DNA of 64,000 nt. Origin: Pontibacter aydingkolensis. Lineage in GTDB: Bacteria > Bacteroidota > Bacteroidia > Cytophagales > Hymenobacteraceae. The notes below the pieces were generated by a model, which searched no databases, was not told the DNA's origin, and was given only the letters and a program-made list of their open reading frames with translations. A program made the translations under genes and the position numbers. Positions 43,601 through 52,226 of this stretch are shown here, piece by piece. Position 1 is the first letter of the stretch. Every line of letters begins with the position of its first letter. Location of the stretch: NCBI RefSeq assembly GCF_019443125.1, contig NZ_JAHYXK010000012.1:1-64000 (forward strand), given 5' to 3'.

Positions 43601-46600
43601 AAATGGTTGTGAGCAAACCTCACAAACATTGTCTGTAGTGGTGGTGGAGAAACCATTTAGTGCAACTGTTACTTTAAATGGCTCAACTACTTTTTGCTCT
43701 GGAGGAAGTGTTACGTTAAGTGCTAACAAGGCACCTGCCGGCCAAACCTACTCATATGAGTGGTTTAAAGACAATACATCTGTTGTAGGCACTGAAGCAG
43801 ACTTAACTGTATCTGCTGCCGGAGATTATAAGGTTGTAATAACAAATGAGTTGGAAGATTGCTCATTAACTTCTGATAATATTGGCGTTACAGTTCTTTC
43901 TCAACCTACAGCTTTAGTTACAAGCGGAAGCGAGACAAAGTGTATCGGAACTGGAAATACAACTACCTTCTCAATTGCGGGTGATTTCTCAGGGGGTAAT
44001 GCACAGTGGATTTCCTCAAATGGTAATTTTGTAATTAGTAATGCTAGTTATAACACAGCTACAGGTAAAGCAACTGCAACTGTTACTGCTACAGGTACTG
44101 GAACTGCTGGTGTTACGTTGAGAACTACAAATACTACAGCAGCATGTAATACAGCTAGCAGTAGTATAACATTGACTGTAAACCCACTTCCGTCAGCAGT
44201 TATTACCACTACAACACCTACTACTTTTTGTACGGGAGGCTCTGTGGTACTTAGTGCTCCGGTAGGCAACAACTCTTACCAGTGGTTTAATGGTGCTTCT
44301 GCGATACCAAACGCAACTGATCAGCAATACACTGCGACAACCGCAGGTAATTATACTGTGCGCGTTACAGACAACACAACAACTTGTGTGGCAACTACAG
44401 CAACTGCTACCACTGTAACGGTTAATCCGCAACCAGTTGTATCATCTGCATCTGCCAACCCTGCCGCGAAATGTGTTGGGGAAGGTAATATAACATCATT
44501 TAGCTTAACTGGTGCAGTAGCCAACGGCAACCCTTCCTGGAGTGTAGTAGGTGCAACAGGAGGTGCCTCTGTAAGCAATATAAGTAGTCCGAATACTCTT
44601 AGCACAGATGTTACAGTTGCTGGTGTAGGTACTGTTACGATGCGTTTAACTTCTAGCAGCAACGTAGCTAGCTGTAACGATGCGACTCGTGATGTTACTT
44701 TAACTGTGCATCCATACCCAATTGCTAACGCTGGTCCTGATTTGGAATTATGTTCTACCGGAAGCACAACAATTTTTAGACCTGACGCAAGTAACAATAC
44801 TGGAACTGTTGACTGGACTTTAAAAAGTGGTAATGCCACAATAGGTTTTCCGGGTAATACTGTACCGACAGTATATGTTAACAGTCCTGGAGTAGTGGTA
44901 TTGACTATGACTGTTACAAGTAATGGGTGCGTTTCTACTGATGAAGTTACTTTAACTGCGAAGCCAAATCCTACGGTTAATGCAGTATCGGATTTGACTT
45001 ATTGTAACGGAGCCTCAAGTGCAGCAATTAACTTTGGCAGTTCTATATCTGGTTCTACTTATTCCTGGACATCTTCAAGAGATATAGGGTTTGGTGTTAG
45101 TGGCGATGGTAATATCCCAGCGTTTACAGCAGAGAACACGGGTACAGCGCCAGTAACCGCCACAATAAACGTGAGAGCTACAGCCGCTGATTGCCAGGGC
45201 CCACAGCAGAGTTTTACTATTAAAGTTAACCCAACACCAACCGTGAGCAGCTCGGCCACAGCTAATACATGCAGCGAGGCTACATTTACCTATACACCAA
45301 CGAGCGCAACAGCTGGTACAACTTATACCTGGACAAGAGCTGCCGCCGGCGGTAACGCAGCTGCAAGCGGAGATGGAGTTATAAGCGAAACACTTACCAA
45401 TACAACGACTGCGCCAATCACTGTTACCTATGTGATTACGCCTTCTGCCAACGACTGTGCGGGAACGCCTCAGAACATCGTGGTTACAATTAATCCTCGA
45501 CCTGTACTTTCCAGTCCTTTGACTGCCACGGTTTGTAGCGGAACTGCTTTCACCTACACCCCTGCAAGTGCTACGCCTGGAACTCTTACATTTAGATGGA
45601 CAAGGGCAGCTGTACCAGGTATAAGCAACGCAGCTGTTACAAGTGCGCAGACAGGAGGCATTAATGAGACGCTTGTGAACGCAACGACTGCACCTATAGA
45701 TGTGACTTATGTTTACACTACCTCAGCCAATGGTTGCACAGGAGATCCACAGAATCTTGTGGTTACTGTAAACCCTAGGCCTGTACTTAGCAGCACGTTA
45801 ACACCTGCAGCAATTTGTAGTGGAACTACATTTAACTATAAGCCAACTAGTGAGACCGATAATGCTGGCTTTTCCTGGACCCGTTTAGCAGCCACTGGCA
45901 TCAATAATGGAGCAAGTACAAATGGCACAGGAGAAGTAAATGAAGCACTGACAAACTCTACTGCTAACCCAATAAATGTAACTTACCGTTTTACAACTTC
46001 AGCTAACAACTGTAGTGGTACCAGTACTCAGGATGTGGTAGTAAGGGTTAACCCAACTCCAACACTAAGCAGCACGCTAACACCAGCTGCAGTTTGTAGT
46101 GAATCAGCCTTTAATTATACTCCGAATAGTTTAACTTTGGGAGCATCTTATACCTGGACACGTGCTTTTGTTTCAGGAATAAGCAATCCAGCCGTAACAA
46201 CGCCACAAAGCGGTGGCATAAGCGAGACACTTGTAAACTCTACTACAACTGATAAAACTGTAGTATATGTATATACAATCACGGCAAACGGCTGCTCTAA
46301 TACGCAGAATGTATCGGTGGTTGTTAAACCTAAGCCAACGCCTAGCTTTACCGGTGTAACCGAGGGTCAGGTATTCTATTCCGGTGATGGTAACGTAACT
46401 CTTACTGGTAATTATACTTCTGGTGGAACCTTCTCAGGTCCGGGAGTATCTGGCACTACGTTTATACCATGTAATGCTCTTTCTTCAGGGGTAAATACTG
46501 CTACTGTACCAATCACTTACACAGTTACCATAAACGGATGCTCAACAAGTGTAACCAAAACCGTTACTGTTAAAAGATCTACTTACACCGTTGTGGTTAC

Positions 46601-48812
46601 AGCAGTTCCTTTCCCTTTCTGCAGGGGTGATAATGTTACGTATACTGCTAAAGTTTACAGAGATGTTCAAAGTATTGTATATCCATACTTAGTAGATAGC
46701 CAAGGCAGGCCAATCTATGATACCAACCCCGTAACATATGTTCCATCAGGTAGTGGAAACTTTCCTGTACCTAACGATAAGCCTGTATCTGAAGGAGGTT
46801 ATCCATTCCCACCTAATACTCCTGAGATAATCAAAAAAATGGCCTACAGATACTTTGAGCCAAAAGTAACCGGTGGTACTCTAGTTGATCCGGCATTATT
46901 TGACTACCAGTGGCATAAAAACGAGGTAAATGAAAGAAAGAATGACCAGTATATATCAACTGACGCAGGTTTGTCATCCATGGACTACTATGGGGTTTAT
47001 GTAACATCAAAAAATAGCAATAGTTGCATACCGACACTCTCCAGTCAAATTTCTGACAGAAAGTACAGTGCTGAAATGGAGACATTCTCTAGTACATTAA
47101 CTGCAAATCCAATATGTAAGGAAGGTACGATCACTTTTACTGCAACTCTTAACTCAAACTTCCCTTATTGGAACATTGCTGGTTTGAGCATGGATTTAGT
47201 CAGAACACGAGGTGGCTTGGTAATAGGAACAGCGACATACAATGGAAGCAATTCCTACAGCTTTAATGTTAATGTTCCTGGTGTAGATTTGGTAAATGGA
47301 GATGAGGTTTACGTGAGGTTCAGTTCAATTATTGATGATTATAGAGTAAACTCTAAATGTGCTGGCAGACCAAGTTCTAACGTGGTAAAAGTGCAAATAG
47401 ACCAACCTGCTACCATCACAGCTAATTTGAACGCAGCAGGCCAAACAGTTTGTGCTGGTGGAACCGCTAGCTACACAGTAACTGCAACAGGTACTAATCT
47501 ACAGTTTACCTGGTTCAAAGAGGGAAGTACAACGCCAATTGTAAATGGTGGACAGTTTGCTATCACTGGCGGAACAAGTGGCGGTGCAACTACAAGTACA
47601 TTAACAATATCAAATGTAGATGCATCAAATGGTGGGAAGTACTTTGTAAGGGTAAGCAACAACACCACTACCACTGCATGTACTGCTGTTATAAACTCTG
47701 CTATTGTACCACTTACTGTCAATCCGCTTCCACTGGTTAGAACCGTGGTTGGAGGTGAATATTGCCCGCTTAATGCATCCGGTGCTGAAGTTACGCTCCA
47801 AAACTCTGAGTCGGGTGTAAATTATACCTTACTGCGAGGTACAACTACTCTAACAACAGTAGCTGGTAACGGAGGTACTATCAGTTTCGGAACTCATCCG
47901 GCAGGTACATATAACATTTCTGCCTTAAGCGGAAGCGGCTGTAGTACAGCAAGTGTGGGAACAGCAACTATAACTGAAACAACAGTACCTGTTGTAACCG
48001 CTGAACTCCAGATCACCTGGATAAACGATAAAACCCAGTGGGAGGTAGTAGCACTGTCTGACCATGCAGATAAAGCAGGCCTTACTTACGAGTGGTACAT
48101 TGGGCAGGATCAGACTACTCCTGCCAGAATAACCTCTACAAATACAATTATTATTGATAATCCGGCTGCAGATTTGTTTGTGAAGTGTGTGATAAAAACT
48201 CCAAGTGGCAGATGCGTACCTGACGTGGCAGCAGACAACACAAACATCACCCCACTCCCAGTAGAGATCATCTACTTAACTGCTCAGAAGCAGGACTACA
48301 ACGTATTGCTGGAATGGGCAACGGCGATGGAACGCGACAACGCAGGTTTTGAAGTACAGGTGTCGCAGGACGGCCATACGTATAGGAAGCTGGACTTTGT
48401 GAATTCGAAGAACGGTAACTCAAGCCAGAAGCAGGTTTACAAGTACATCGACAAGGAGAATGGCAAGTATGGCACCCGTTACTACAGACTGAAGCAGACG
48501 GACCATAGTGGACAGGTAGAGTACTTCGGACCGAAAGCGGTAGAGTTTGGCAGCATGAGTAACAAAGTAATGGTTTATCCTAACCCGTTCAGAGATAAAG
48601 TGGAGGTGAGCATTGAGGCCGAGCAGGATGGAACAATGGAGATTATCCTGTCTAACTCGATAGGCAAGCAATTGATCCAGAAGACGGTGCAGGTGGAGAA
48701 AGGCCTCAACGTGGAGCAATTGCTACTTGACTCAAGCTTGCCGCAGGGGGTATACTTTGTGACGACCAGAATAGGAAGTGTTACGAATCACTTTAAATTA
48801 TTGAAAAATTAA
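40653..48812 (+). CDS. Giant multi-domain adhesin with type-A T9SS sorting domain
   Basis: This 2719-residue protein has a long signal/TM start (KKYFTQ...YSVAIFTLLLVTLSTAYLMA). It has an invasin-like Big domain near residues 195-290 (LVFTQQPTSTTTYTTLSTVAVAVRD...GTLTATNPVAAINGIATFSD) and an IPT/TIG-like domain (about 295-385). Many PKD/Ig-like modules follow (QAGGPITFCQGGSVTLTAQGG..., NPLP linkers), some repeated almost exactly (see 42561-43407). The last about 75 residues, VMVYPNPFRDKVEVSIE to SLPQGVYFVTTRIGSVTNHFKLLKN, are a type-A Por-secretion tail. It should be exported by T9SS and anchored or released after removal of the tail. Single gene, no PorP/SprF partner. A terminator follows at 48839. 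Confidence 0.92.
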   Translation: MKKYFTQLIAKSSSLKRYSVAIFTLLLVTLSTAYLMADVAAITVQNLSVSADKAQGGPSADFTTLQPVIIQESDQKDFKLGSGSLVLNAPEGWVFRQSGVTVSITHQGGGTTPNVSTTGSIVYSANTLSIPITVSGENRIDRLVIDGLALQAVSGTELLARAVTLSVSGTTVAGLPSPTTVANISQIYGSARDLVFTQQPTSTTTYTTLSTVAVAVRDWAGNTVRNANNSILLAIGTNPSAGTLTATNPVAAINGIATFSDLSIDAAGTGYTLIATSGSLTAATSTAFNLNSKVPTLSALPTTCITEGAGDFVLTVTGTNFEKNSSVRVNGINKSTIYDSQTQLRVTIPASDLVTAGNLNIDVLNPAPPANNISNVQVLNIKPLFSNATINGERIVCAGKDVVYTAPSGYTEYSWSTSAGAGVLVPTANPAIVRFAPSAPMSGTVTITVSAKNSCGVSGQVSFDVDVLPTPIAAISYDGTPEVCAGSSKVLSATPQPAGESYTYAWLKDGLAVGNSQPTLEVTEAGFYSVTITGINGCPRTSDAVEIKVNSLPVATIQAGGPITFCQGGSVTLTAQGGVSWLWNTGATTQSIDVSTAGNYTVQVTDANGCTSLTSKPTTVTVNPLPVARIQAGSPTTFCQGGSVRLTAQGGTSYLWSNGATTESIDVSASGTFTVKVTDANSCTSADSEPLTVTVNPLPAVTADNKSVCFGNNTVALTGSPAGGTWSGTGVSGSTFSANGLAAGDYTVTYTYTNANNCTQSATATVTVNPLPIATINPSGPITFCQGGSVRLTAQGGTSYLWSNGATTESIDVSASGTFTVKVTDANSCTSADSEPLTVTVNPLPAVTADNKSVCFGNNTVALTGSPAGGTWSGTGVSGSTFSANGLAAGDYTVTYTYTNANNCTQSATATVTVNPLPTISITPTGPLKFCDDKSVTLVANVSSNVAVSSYNWFKVGTTGSIFDGKDYTADESGDYYLVVTNQNGCEQTSQTLSVVVVEKPFSATVTLNGSTTFCSGGSVTLSANKAPAGQTYSYEWFKDNTSVVGTEADLTVSAAGDYKVVITNELEDCSLTSDNIGVTVLSQPTALVTSGSETKCIGTGNTTTFSIAGDFSGGNAQWISSNGNFVISNASYNTATGKATATVTATGTGTAGVTLRTTNTTAACNTASSSITLTVNPLPSAVITTTTPTTFCTGGSVVLSAPVGNNSYQWFNGASAIPNATDQQYTATTAGNYTVRVTDNTTTCVATTATATTVTVNPQPVVSSASANPAAKCVGEGNITSFSLTGAVANGNPSWSVVGATGGASVSNISSPNTLSTDVTVAGVGTVTMRLTSSSNVASCNDATRDVTLTVHPYPIANAGPDLELCSTGSTTIFRPDASNNTGTVDWTLKSGNATIGFPGNTVPTVYVNSPGVVVLTMTVTSNGCVSTDEVTLTAKPNPTVNAVSDLTYCNGASSAAINFGSSISGSTYSWTSSRDIGFGVSGDGNIPAFTAENTGTAPVTATINVRATAADCQGPQQSFTIKVNPTPTVSSSATANTCSEATFTYTPTSATAGTTYTWTRAAAGGNAAASGDGVISETLTNTTTAPITVTYVITPSANDCAGTPQNIVVTINPRPVLSSPLTATVCSGTAFTYTPASATPGTLTFRWTRAAVPGISNAAVTSAQTGGINETLVNATTAPIDVTYVYTTSANGCTGDPQNLVVTVNPRPVLSSTLTPAAICSGTTFNYKPTSETDNAGFSWTRLAATGINNGASTNGTGEVNEALTNSTANPINVTYRFTTSANNCSGTSTQDVVVRVNPTPTLSSTLTPAAVCSESAFNYTPNSLTLGASYTWTRAFVSGISNPAVTTPQSGGISETLVNSTTTDKTVVYVYTITANGCSNTQNVSVVVKPKPTPSFTGVTEGQVFYSGDGNVTLTGNYTSGGTFSGPGVSGTTFIPCNALSSGVNTATVPITYTVTINGCSTSVTKTVTVKRSTYTVVVTAVPFPFCRGDNVTYTAKVYRDVQSIVYPYLVDSQGRPIYDTNPVTYVPSGSGNFPVPNDKPVSEGGYPFPPNTPEIIKKMAYRYFEPKVTGGTLVDPALFDYQWHKNEVNERKNDQYISTDAGLSSMDYYGVYVTSKNSNSCIPTLSSQISDRKYSAEMETFSSTLTANPICKEGTITFTATLNSNFPYWNIAGLSMDLVRTRGGLVIGTATYNGSNSYSFNVNVPGVDLVNGDEVYVRFSSIIDDYRVNSKCAGRPSSNVVKVQIDQPATITANLNAAGQTVCAGGTASYTVTATGTNLQFTWFKEGSTTPIVNGGQFAITGGTSGGATTSTLTISNVDASNGGKYFVRVSNNTTTTACTAVINSAIVPLTVNPLPLVRTVVGGEYCPLNASGAEVTLQNSESGVNYTLLRGTTTLTTVAGNGGTISFGTHPAGTYNISALSGSGCSTASVGTATITETTVPVVTAELQITWINDKTQWEVVALSDHADKAGLTYEWYIGQDQTTPARITSTNTIIIDNPAADLFVKCVIKTPSGRCVPDVAADNTNITPLPVEIIYLTAQKQDYNVLLEWATAMERDNAGFEVQVSQDGHTYRKLDFVNSKNGNSSQKQVYKYIDKENGKYGTRYYRLKQTDHSGQVEYFGPKAVEFGSMSNKVMVYPNPFRDKVEVSIEAEQDGTMEIILSNSIGKQLIQKTVQVEKGLNVEQLLLDSSLPQGVYFVTTRIGSVTNHFKLLKN
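42561..43407 (+). repeat. 438-bp in-frame tandem duplication in the type-A adhesin
   Basis: Bases 42561-42969 recur at 42999-43407, offset exactly 438 bp (146 codons). I see only one difference (GATTAC versus GACTAC near 42884/43322). The unit codes for one 'FCQGGSVRLTAQGG' module plus one 'VCFGNNTVALTGSPAGGTWSGTGVSG' module. A more diverged relative precedes it at about 42340-42480. Confidence 0.9.
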
Positions 48813-48838
48813 AATAAGCTAATTAGGGTTTAAAGCTG

Positions 48839-48868
48839 AAAGAGCCAGGTATTTTACCTGGCTCTTTT
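48839..48868. terminator. Bidirectional terminator between adhesin and CocE-type hydrolase
   Basis: AAAGAGCCAGGTA (48839-48851) pairs perfectly with TACCTGGCTCTTT (48855-48867) around TTT. It is followed by T-rich DNA on the plus strand and A/T-rich DNA on the other side. Confidence 0.88.
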
Positions 48869-48893
48869 GCTTTTATACTTTTGCAAGTATGGC

Positions 48894-50783
48894 TTATAAT
48901 ACTTTTACCTTTAAGCTGGTGGGTTGCTGCGGGGTGTGATACACTTTATGAGTGGCTTTGATAAAATCCTCCTCGTTTGCTTTAAATATGTTGTCCACGT
49001 ATTTCTGCGGGTTTCTATCTACCAGCGGGAACCAGGTGCTCTGGATCTGTACCATAATGCGGTGCCCTTTCTTAAAAGTATAAAGCACATCCTGCAATTC
49101 CACGTTAACCGGCGTAACCTGGTTTGGCGTAAAGGGCTCCGGCTTTTCGAAACTGTTACGGAAACGGCCACGGAAAACCTCGCTGCGCACCATAGCCTGG
49201 TAGCCCCCCATTGGTTTTTTAGGCTGGTGAGCGGTAGCACGTGCAGTGTCCGGGTAAACATCGATAAGTTTTACAACCCAGTCAGCATCGGTACCGGTGG
49301 TGGCAACTTTTAGCTGAGCTAGTATCTTGCCTGCCAAGGTAATGTCCTCTGTTAGTACGTCTGTCTGGAAGGTGAGCACATCAGGTCGGCGACTGGCAAA
49401 ACGCTGATCATCGGTCATGTATTCGCGTGTCATGCCGGTGGCTACTGCTTCTGTAAACGGAACTGGCTTGTTGGGGTCGCTGATAAATTCTGTAGAAGCT
49501 GTCTGGTCTGCTGTTGGTGCTGTAAAGCTCATTTTGCCGTTGGCGTGTAAGTATAAAGTTTTTTCCTGCGCCTCTTTTGGTGGCCATACTTCAAACTCGC
49601 GCCACGTGTTGGTGCCGCCCTCAAACATAATGGCCTCAGGTAGCTTTACTTCTGTCTTGGCATCGCTTTTCAGGTAATGGCTAAAGAACTTTGCCTCTAC
49701 CTGCTGCTGGTACCATGGCGTGGTTGGCTTACCGAATGATACATTGCCCAGATTAGAGCCATCAGTACGTGCCCAGCCACCATGAATCCAGGGGCCCATA
49801 ACCAGCATGTTTGTCATTTTAGGGTTGTTCTTCTCCAGCGTCTGGTAAATTTTTAACGGACCATAAAGGTCTTCTGCATCGTACCAGCCGCCAACAGTCA
49901 TTACAGCTGCGTGTTTGATGTTTTTAAGATGCGGAAGTATGTTGCGGTCCTGCCAGAATTTATCATAGTTCGGGTGTTCTACTAGGTCGTTCCAGAAAGC
50001 CACATTGTTTTTGTAGTACTTATCGTTAGCGTTCTTTAAGGGACCCATGCGCATAAAGAACTCGTAGCCATCGGGTGTGACGTGGTCGAAGCGCGGGTTG
50101 CGTTTGGTGGTTGGCTCTGGGCGAGGCAAGCCAAAGCTGGCTAAAAAGTTAAAAGCATGTGGCAGAAAAGTAGCTCCGTTGTGGTGGAAATCGTCCCAGA
50201 ACCAGTCTGCGATAGGCGCCTGCGGCGATACCGCTTTTAGCGCAGGGTGGTTACTCATAAGGCCAGCCGCTGCATAAAAGCCCGGGTAAGAAATACCCCA
50301 TTGGCCTACGCGGCCATTATCATTATCCAGCTTTTTGGTAAGCCATTCTACTGTATCATAGGTATCAGTGCTTTCGTCGATATCCTTCTTGCCTTTCTTG
50401 ATCGCAACATGCGGGGTCATGTTCACAAATTCCCCTTCCGACATGTAGGTGCCGCGCACATCCTGGTAAACAAAAATATAGCCGTCGCGCATTAAAGTGC
50501 TGCTTGGGCCGATGCTGGTTTTATACCCTTCTCCATAAGGTCCTACGGAATAAGGAGTCCGGTTCATCAGGATAGGGTATTTTTTACTTTTATCCTTAGG
50601 TGAGTATACCACCGTAAATAGCTTTTTGCCATCGCGCATGGGTATCTGGTGCTCAGCCTTTTCGTAGTTCTGCCGGATGTAGAGCGAGTCCTGGTTTAAC
50701 GTTTGGGCTATACTTACCGGGGCGCTCAGGCAAATGCCCAGCAACAGCACGAACAAGCGTAGCAGCTTTGGAGAAGTTTGCAT
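48894..50783 (-). CDS. Secreted CocE/NonD-family acyl hydrolase (X-Pro dipeptidyl-peptidase S15-like)
   Basis: This 629-residue protein has a signal peptide (to SIAQ, about 27). The nucleophile Ser165 sits in GQWGISYPGFY, and the Asp in GGWYDAEDLYGP and His in MGPWIHGGWAR complete a likely triad. The C-terminal jelly roll (about 390-629: ISDPNKPVPF, RPDVLTFQTDVLTEDITLAGKI, IQSTWFPLVDRNPQ) is typical of CocE, glutaryl-7-ACA acylase and X-Pro peptidases. It probably hydrolyses peptides or acyl esters/amides in the periplasm; the exact substrate cannot be told. Single gene with its terminator at 48839. Confidence 0.9.
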   Translation of the reverse strand: MQTSPKLLRLFVLLLGICLSAPVSIAQTLNQDSLYIRQNYEKAEHQIPMRDGKKLFTVVYSPKDKSKKYPILMNRTPYSVGPYGEGYKTSIGPSSTLMRDGYIFVYQDVRGTYMSEGEFVNMTPHVAIKKGKKDIDESTDTYDTVEWLTKKLDNDNGRVGQWGISYPGFYAAAGLMSNHPALKAVSPQAPIADWFWDDFHHNGATFLPHAFNFLASFGLPRPEPTTKRNPRFDHVTPDGYEFFMRMGPLKNANDKYYKNNVAFWNDLVEHPNYDKFWQDRNILPHLKNIKHAAVMTVGGWYDAEDLYGPLKIYQTLEKNNPKMTNMLVMGPWIHGGWARTDGSNLGNVSFGKPTTPWYQQQVEAKFFSHYLKSDAKTEVKLPEAIMFEGGTNTWREFEVWPPKEAQEKTLYLHANGKMSFTAPTADQTASTEFISDPNKPVPFTEAVATGMTREYMTDDQRFASRRPDVLTFQTDVLTEDITLAGKILAQLKVATTGTDADWVVKLIDVYPDTARATAHQPKKPMGGYQAMVRSEVFRGRFRNSFEKPEPFTPNQVTPVNVELQDVLYTFKKGHRIMVQIQSTWFPLVDRNPQKYVDNIFKANEEDFIKATHKVYHTPQQPTSLKVKVL

Positions 50784-50944
50784 GTGGTTAGTTGTTTGTG
50801 TTAAAGATTTGGTGTTAAGCGTTTAATATATGTAGATTTAGCAATATAGTAGTTTGCAGGCTGTGTTTATTTCTTTAAAAGTATAGCTTGTAAGTATAAA
50901 ACTTTAAATCAGACTATTTAAACAACCATAAACCACAGTGCCTT

Positions 50945-51115
50945 ATGCTTAAGCTTATACTTCTTCAGGCAGCCGCCACTAACGAAACTGCTTACAATGC
51001 CGGCTATCATGTCGGTTATTTTATCAGGAAGAACATCTACTACATCTTAGGAGCCATTGTGCTGGTTATCGTGTTGGCTGTGGTTAATTCCCGAAGAAAT
51101 AAAAGAGTGCAGTAA
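50945..51115 (+). CDS. Small single-pass membrane protein (56 residues), hypothetical
   Basis: The frame reads MLKLILLQAAATNETAYNAG, then YHVGYFIRKNIYYILGAIVL, then VIVLAVVNSRRNKRVQ and a TAA. One hydrophobic helix (about 32-47) is followed by a basic tail, giving an inside C-terminus. The ATG is preceded by AT-rich DNA with two AGTATA copies. I do not recognise a family. The clean hydrophobic helix plus positive-inside tail make it more credible than a random frame. Confidence 0.5.
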   Translation: MLKLILLQAAATNETAYNAGYHVGYFIRKNIYYILGAIVLVIVLAVVNSRRNKRVQ

Positions 51116-51258
51116 ACCCTATCTATATTCATTGTAAAAGTATACAGGCAACTACCGCAGGAACTAAATGTGTTGAACTAAGAAGGTAAATAAGATTTAT
51201 ATTAGATCTTCATAATATTACGTTAAGACAGTTGGTTATTAGACTATTCAGCAGGTTT

Positions 51259-52218
51259 ATGCAGCTCAACTTCTTCTATAAATTTATTTTGTCGGTTTGG
51301 CTGTTAGCCAGCATAGACTATGATGTAATTTTAATCGATAGCGGTTCTTTTAATCCGATAAATAAATCAACCAAGAGGCAGCTAATAACTTCGGCAACAG
51401 TAATAAAAGGTGTTGTGCTGGATGAGGAAACAAAACTACCTGTTGGTTTTGCTAATATTACACTTATAAAAAACCAAAAGGGCACGCAAACCGGTAGTAA
51501 AGGTGAGTTTGAGCTGCAGATTACTTCAGATCATCAACATGAGAAAATTAGCATTACGAGTTTAGGGTATATCTTTAAAGTCGTAGAGGTTGAAGACCTC
51601 CTCAAAGAATGGGTAGGAACGAAGCAGATTAAAATCTATTTAAAGCCAAAGTATGAAGATCTTCGGGAAGTGGAAATTAAAGCTAAATCTAAAAAGTGGA
51701 GAGCAAGAAAAGTTGGCTTCAATTTAGATAAGGGAACCAGTTTCCATCATAAGTTTAACCCGCTAGACACGCTGGTAGAAAAATCAGGTCGTGAAATCGG
51801 CAATAAGTTTAGCTTAAAGAAATATCCGGCTTATTTAAATAGCATTAGCTTTGGCTTAGCCGGATCTGGCAATGTGAAATCTATTATCGGACTGCGCATC
51901 TATTCACTTAAAAACAATCTACCTGACAAAGATATATTGCCTGAACGTATCATTTTACGCGTTCCGCCGCACCATACAGGCTGGGTAACAGTTGACCTGG
52001 ATAAGTATAATATTATGCTTAAAGATGATTTTGCTGTAACTGTGGAGTGGTTAAGCCAGACGAATATATTGAATAAGAGTTCTCTCATGGCTTTTGCAAC
52101 ACACCCCAAAGGCCAGGTTACTTATGCCAGAGTTTTATACAAAAACCCCTGGTCGATAGTACGCCCAACATTGACAAATGTGAATAGTATAGGCCTATAT
52201 GTAATTGTTTTATACTGA
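51259..52218 (+). CDS. Carboxypeptidase-like regulatory-domain protein, hypothetical
   Basis: About 319 residues from the ATG at 51259. A short hydrophobic start (MQLNFFYKFILSVWLLAS) may be an uncleaved signal. Next comes a beta-sandwich (about 48-120): VIKGVVLDEETKLPVGFANITLIKNQKGTQTGSKGEFELQIT, the CarboxypepD_reg-like pattern common in Bacteroidota surface and TonB proteins. The rest (about 130-319) is beta-rich with no motif I know (RILRVPPHHTGWVTVDLDKYNIMLKDDF...). It resembles proteins with an N-terminal DUF4480-like plug without a barrel. A TTG start at 51232 would add nine codons. Convergent with the DUF2459 gene. Confidence 0.7.
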   Translation: MQLNFFYKFILSVWLLASIDYDVILIDSGSFNPINKSTKRQLITSATVIKGVVLDEETKLPVGFANITLIKNQKGTQTGSKGEFELQITSDHQHEKISITSLGYIFKVVEVEDLLKEWVGTKQIKIYLKPKYEDLREVEIKAKSKKWRARKVGFNLDKGTSFHHKFNPLDTLVEKSGREIGNKFSLKKYPAYLNSISFGLAGSGNVKSIIGLRIYSLKNNLPDKDILPERIILRVPPHHTGWVTVDLDKYNIMLKDDFAVTVEWLSQTNILNKSSLMAFATHPKGQVTYARVLYKNPWSIVRPTLTNVNSIGLYVIVLY

Positions 52219-52226
52219 GATGATGT

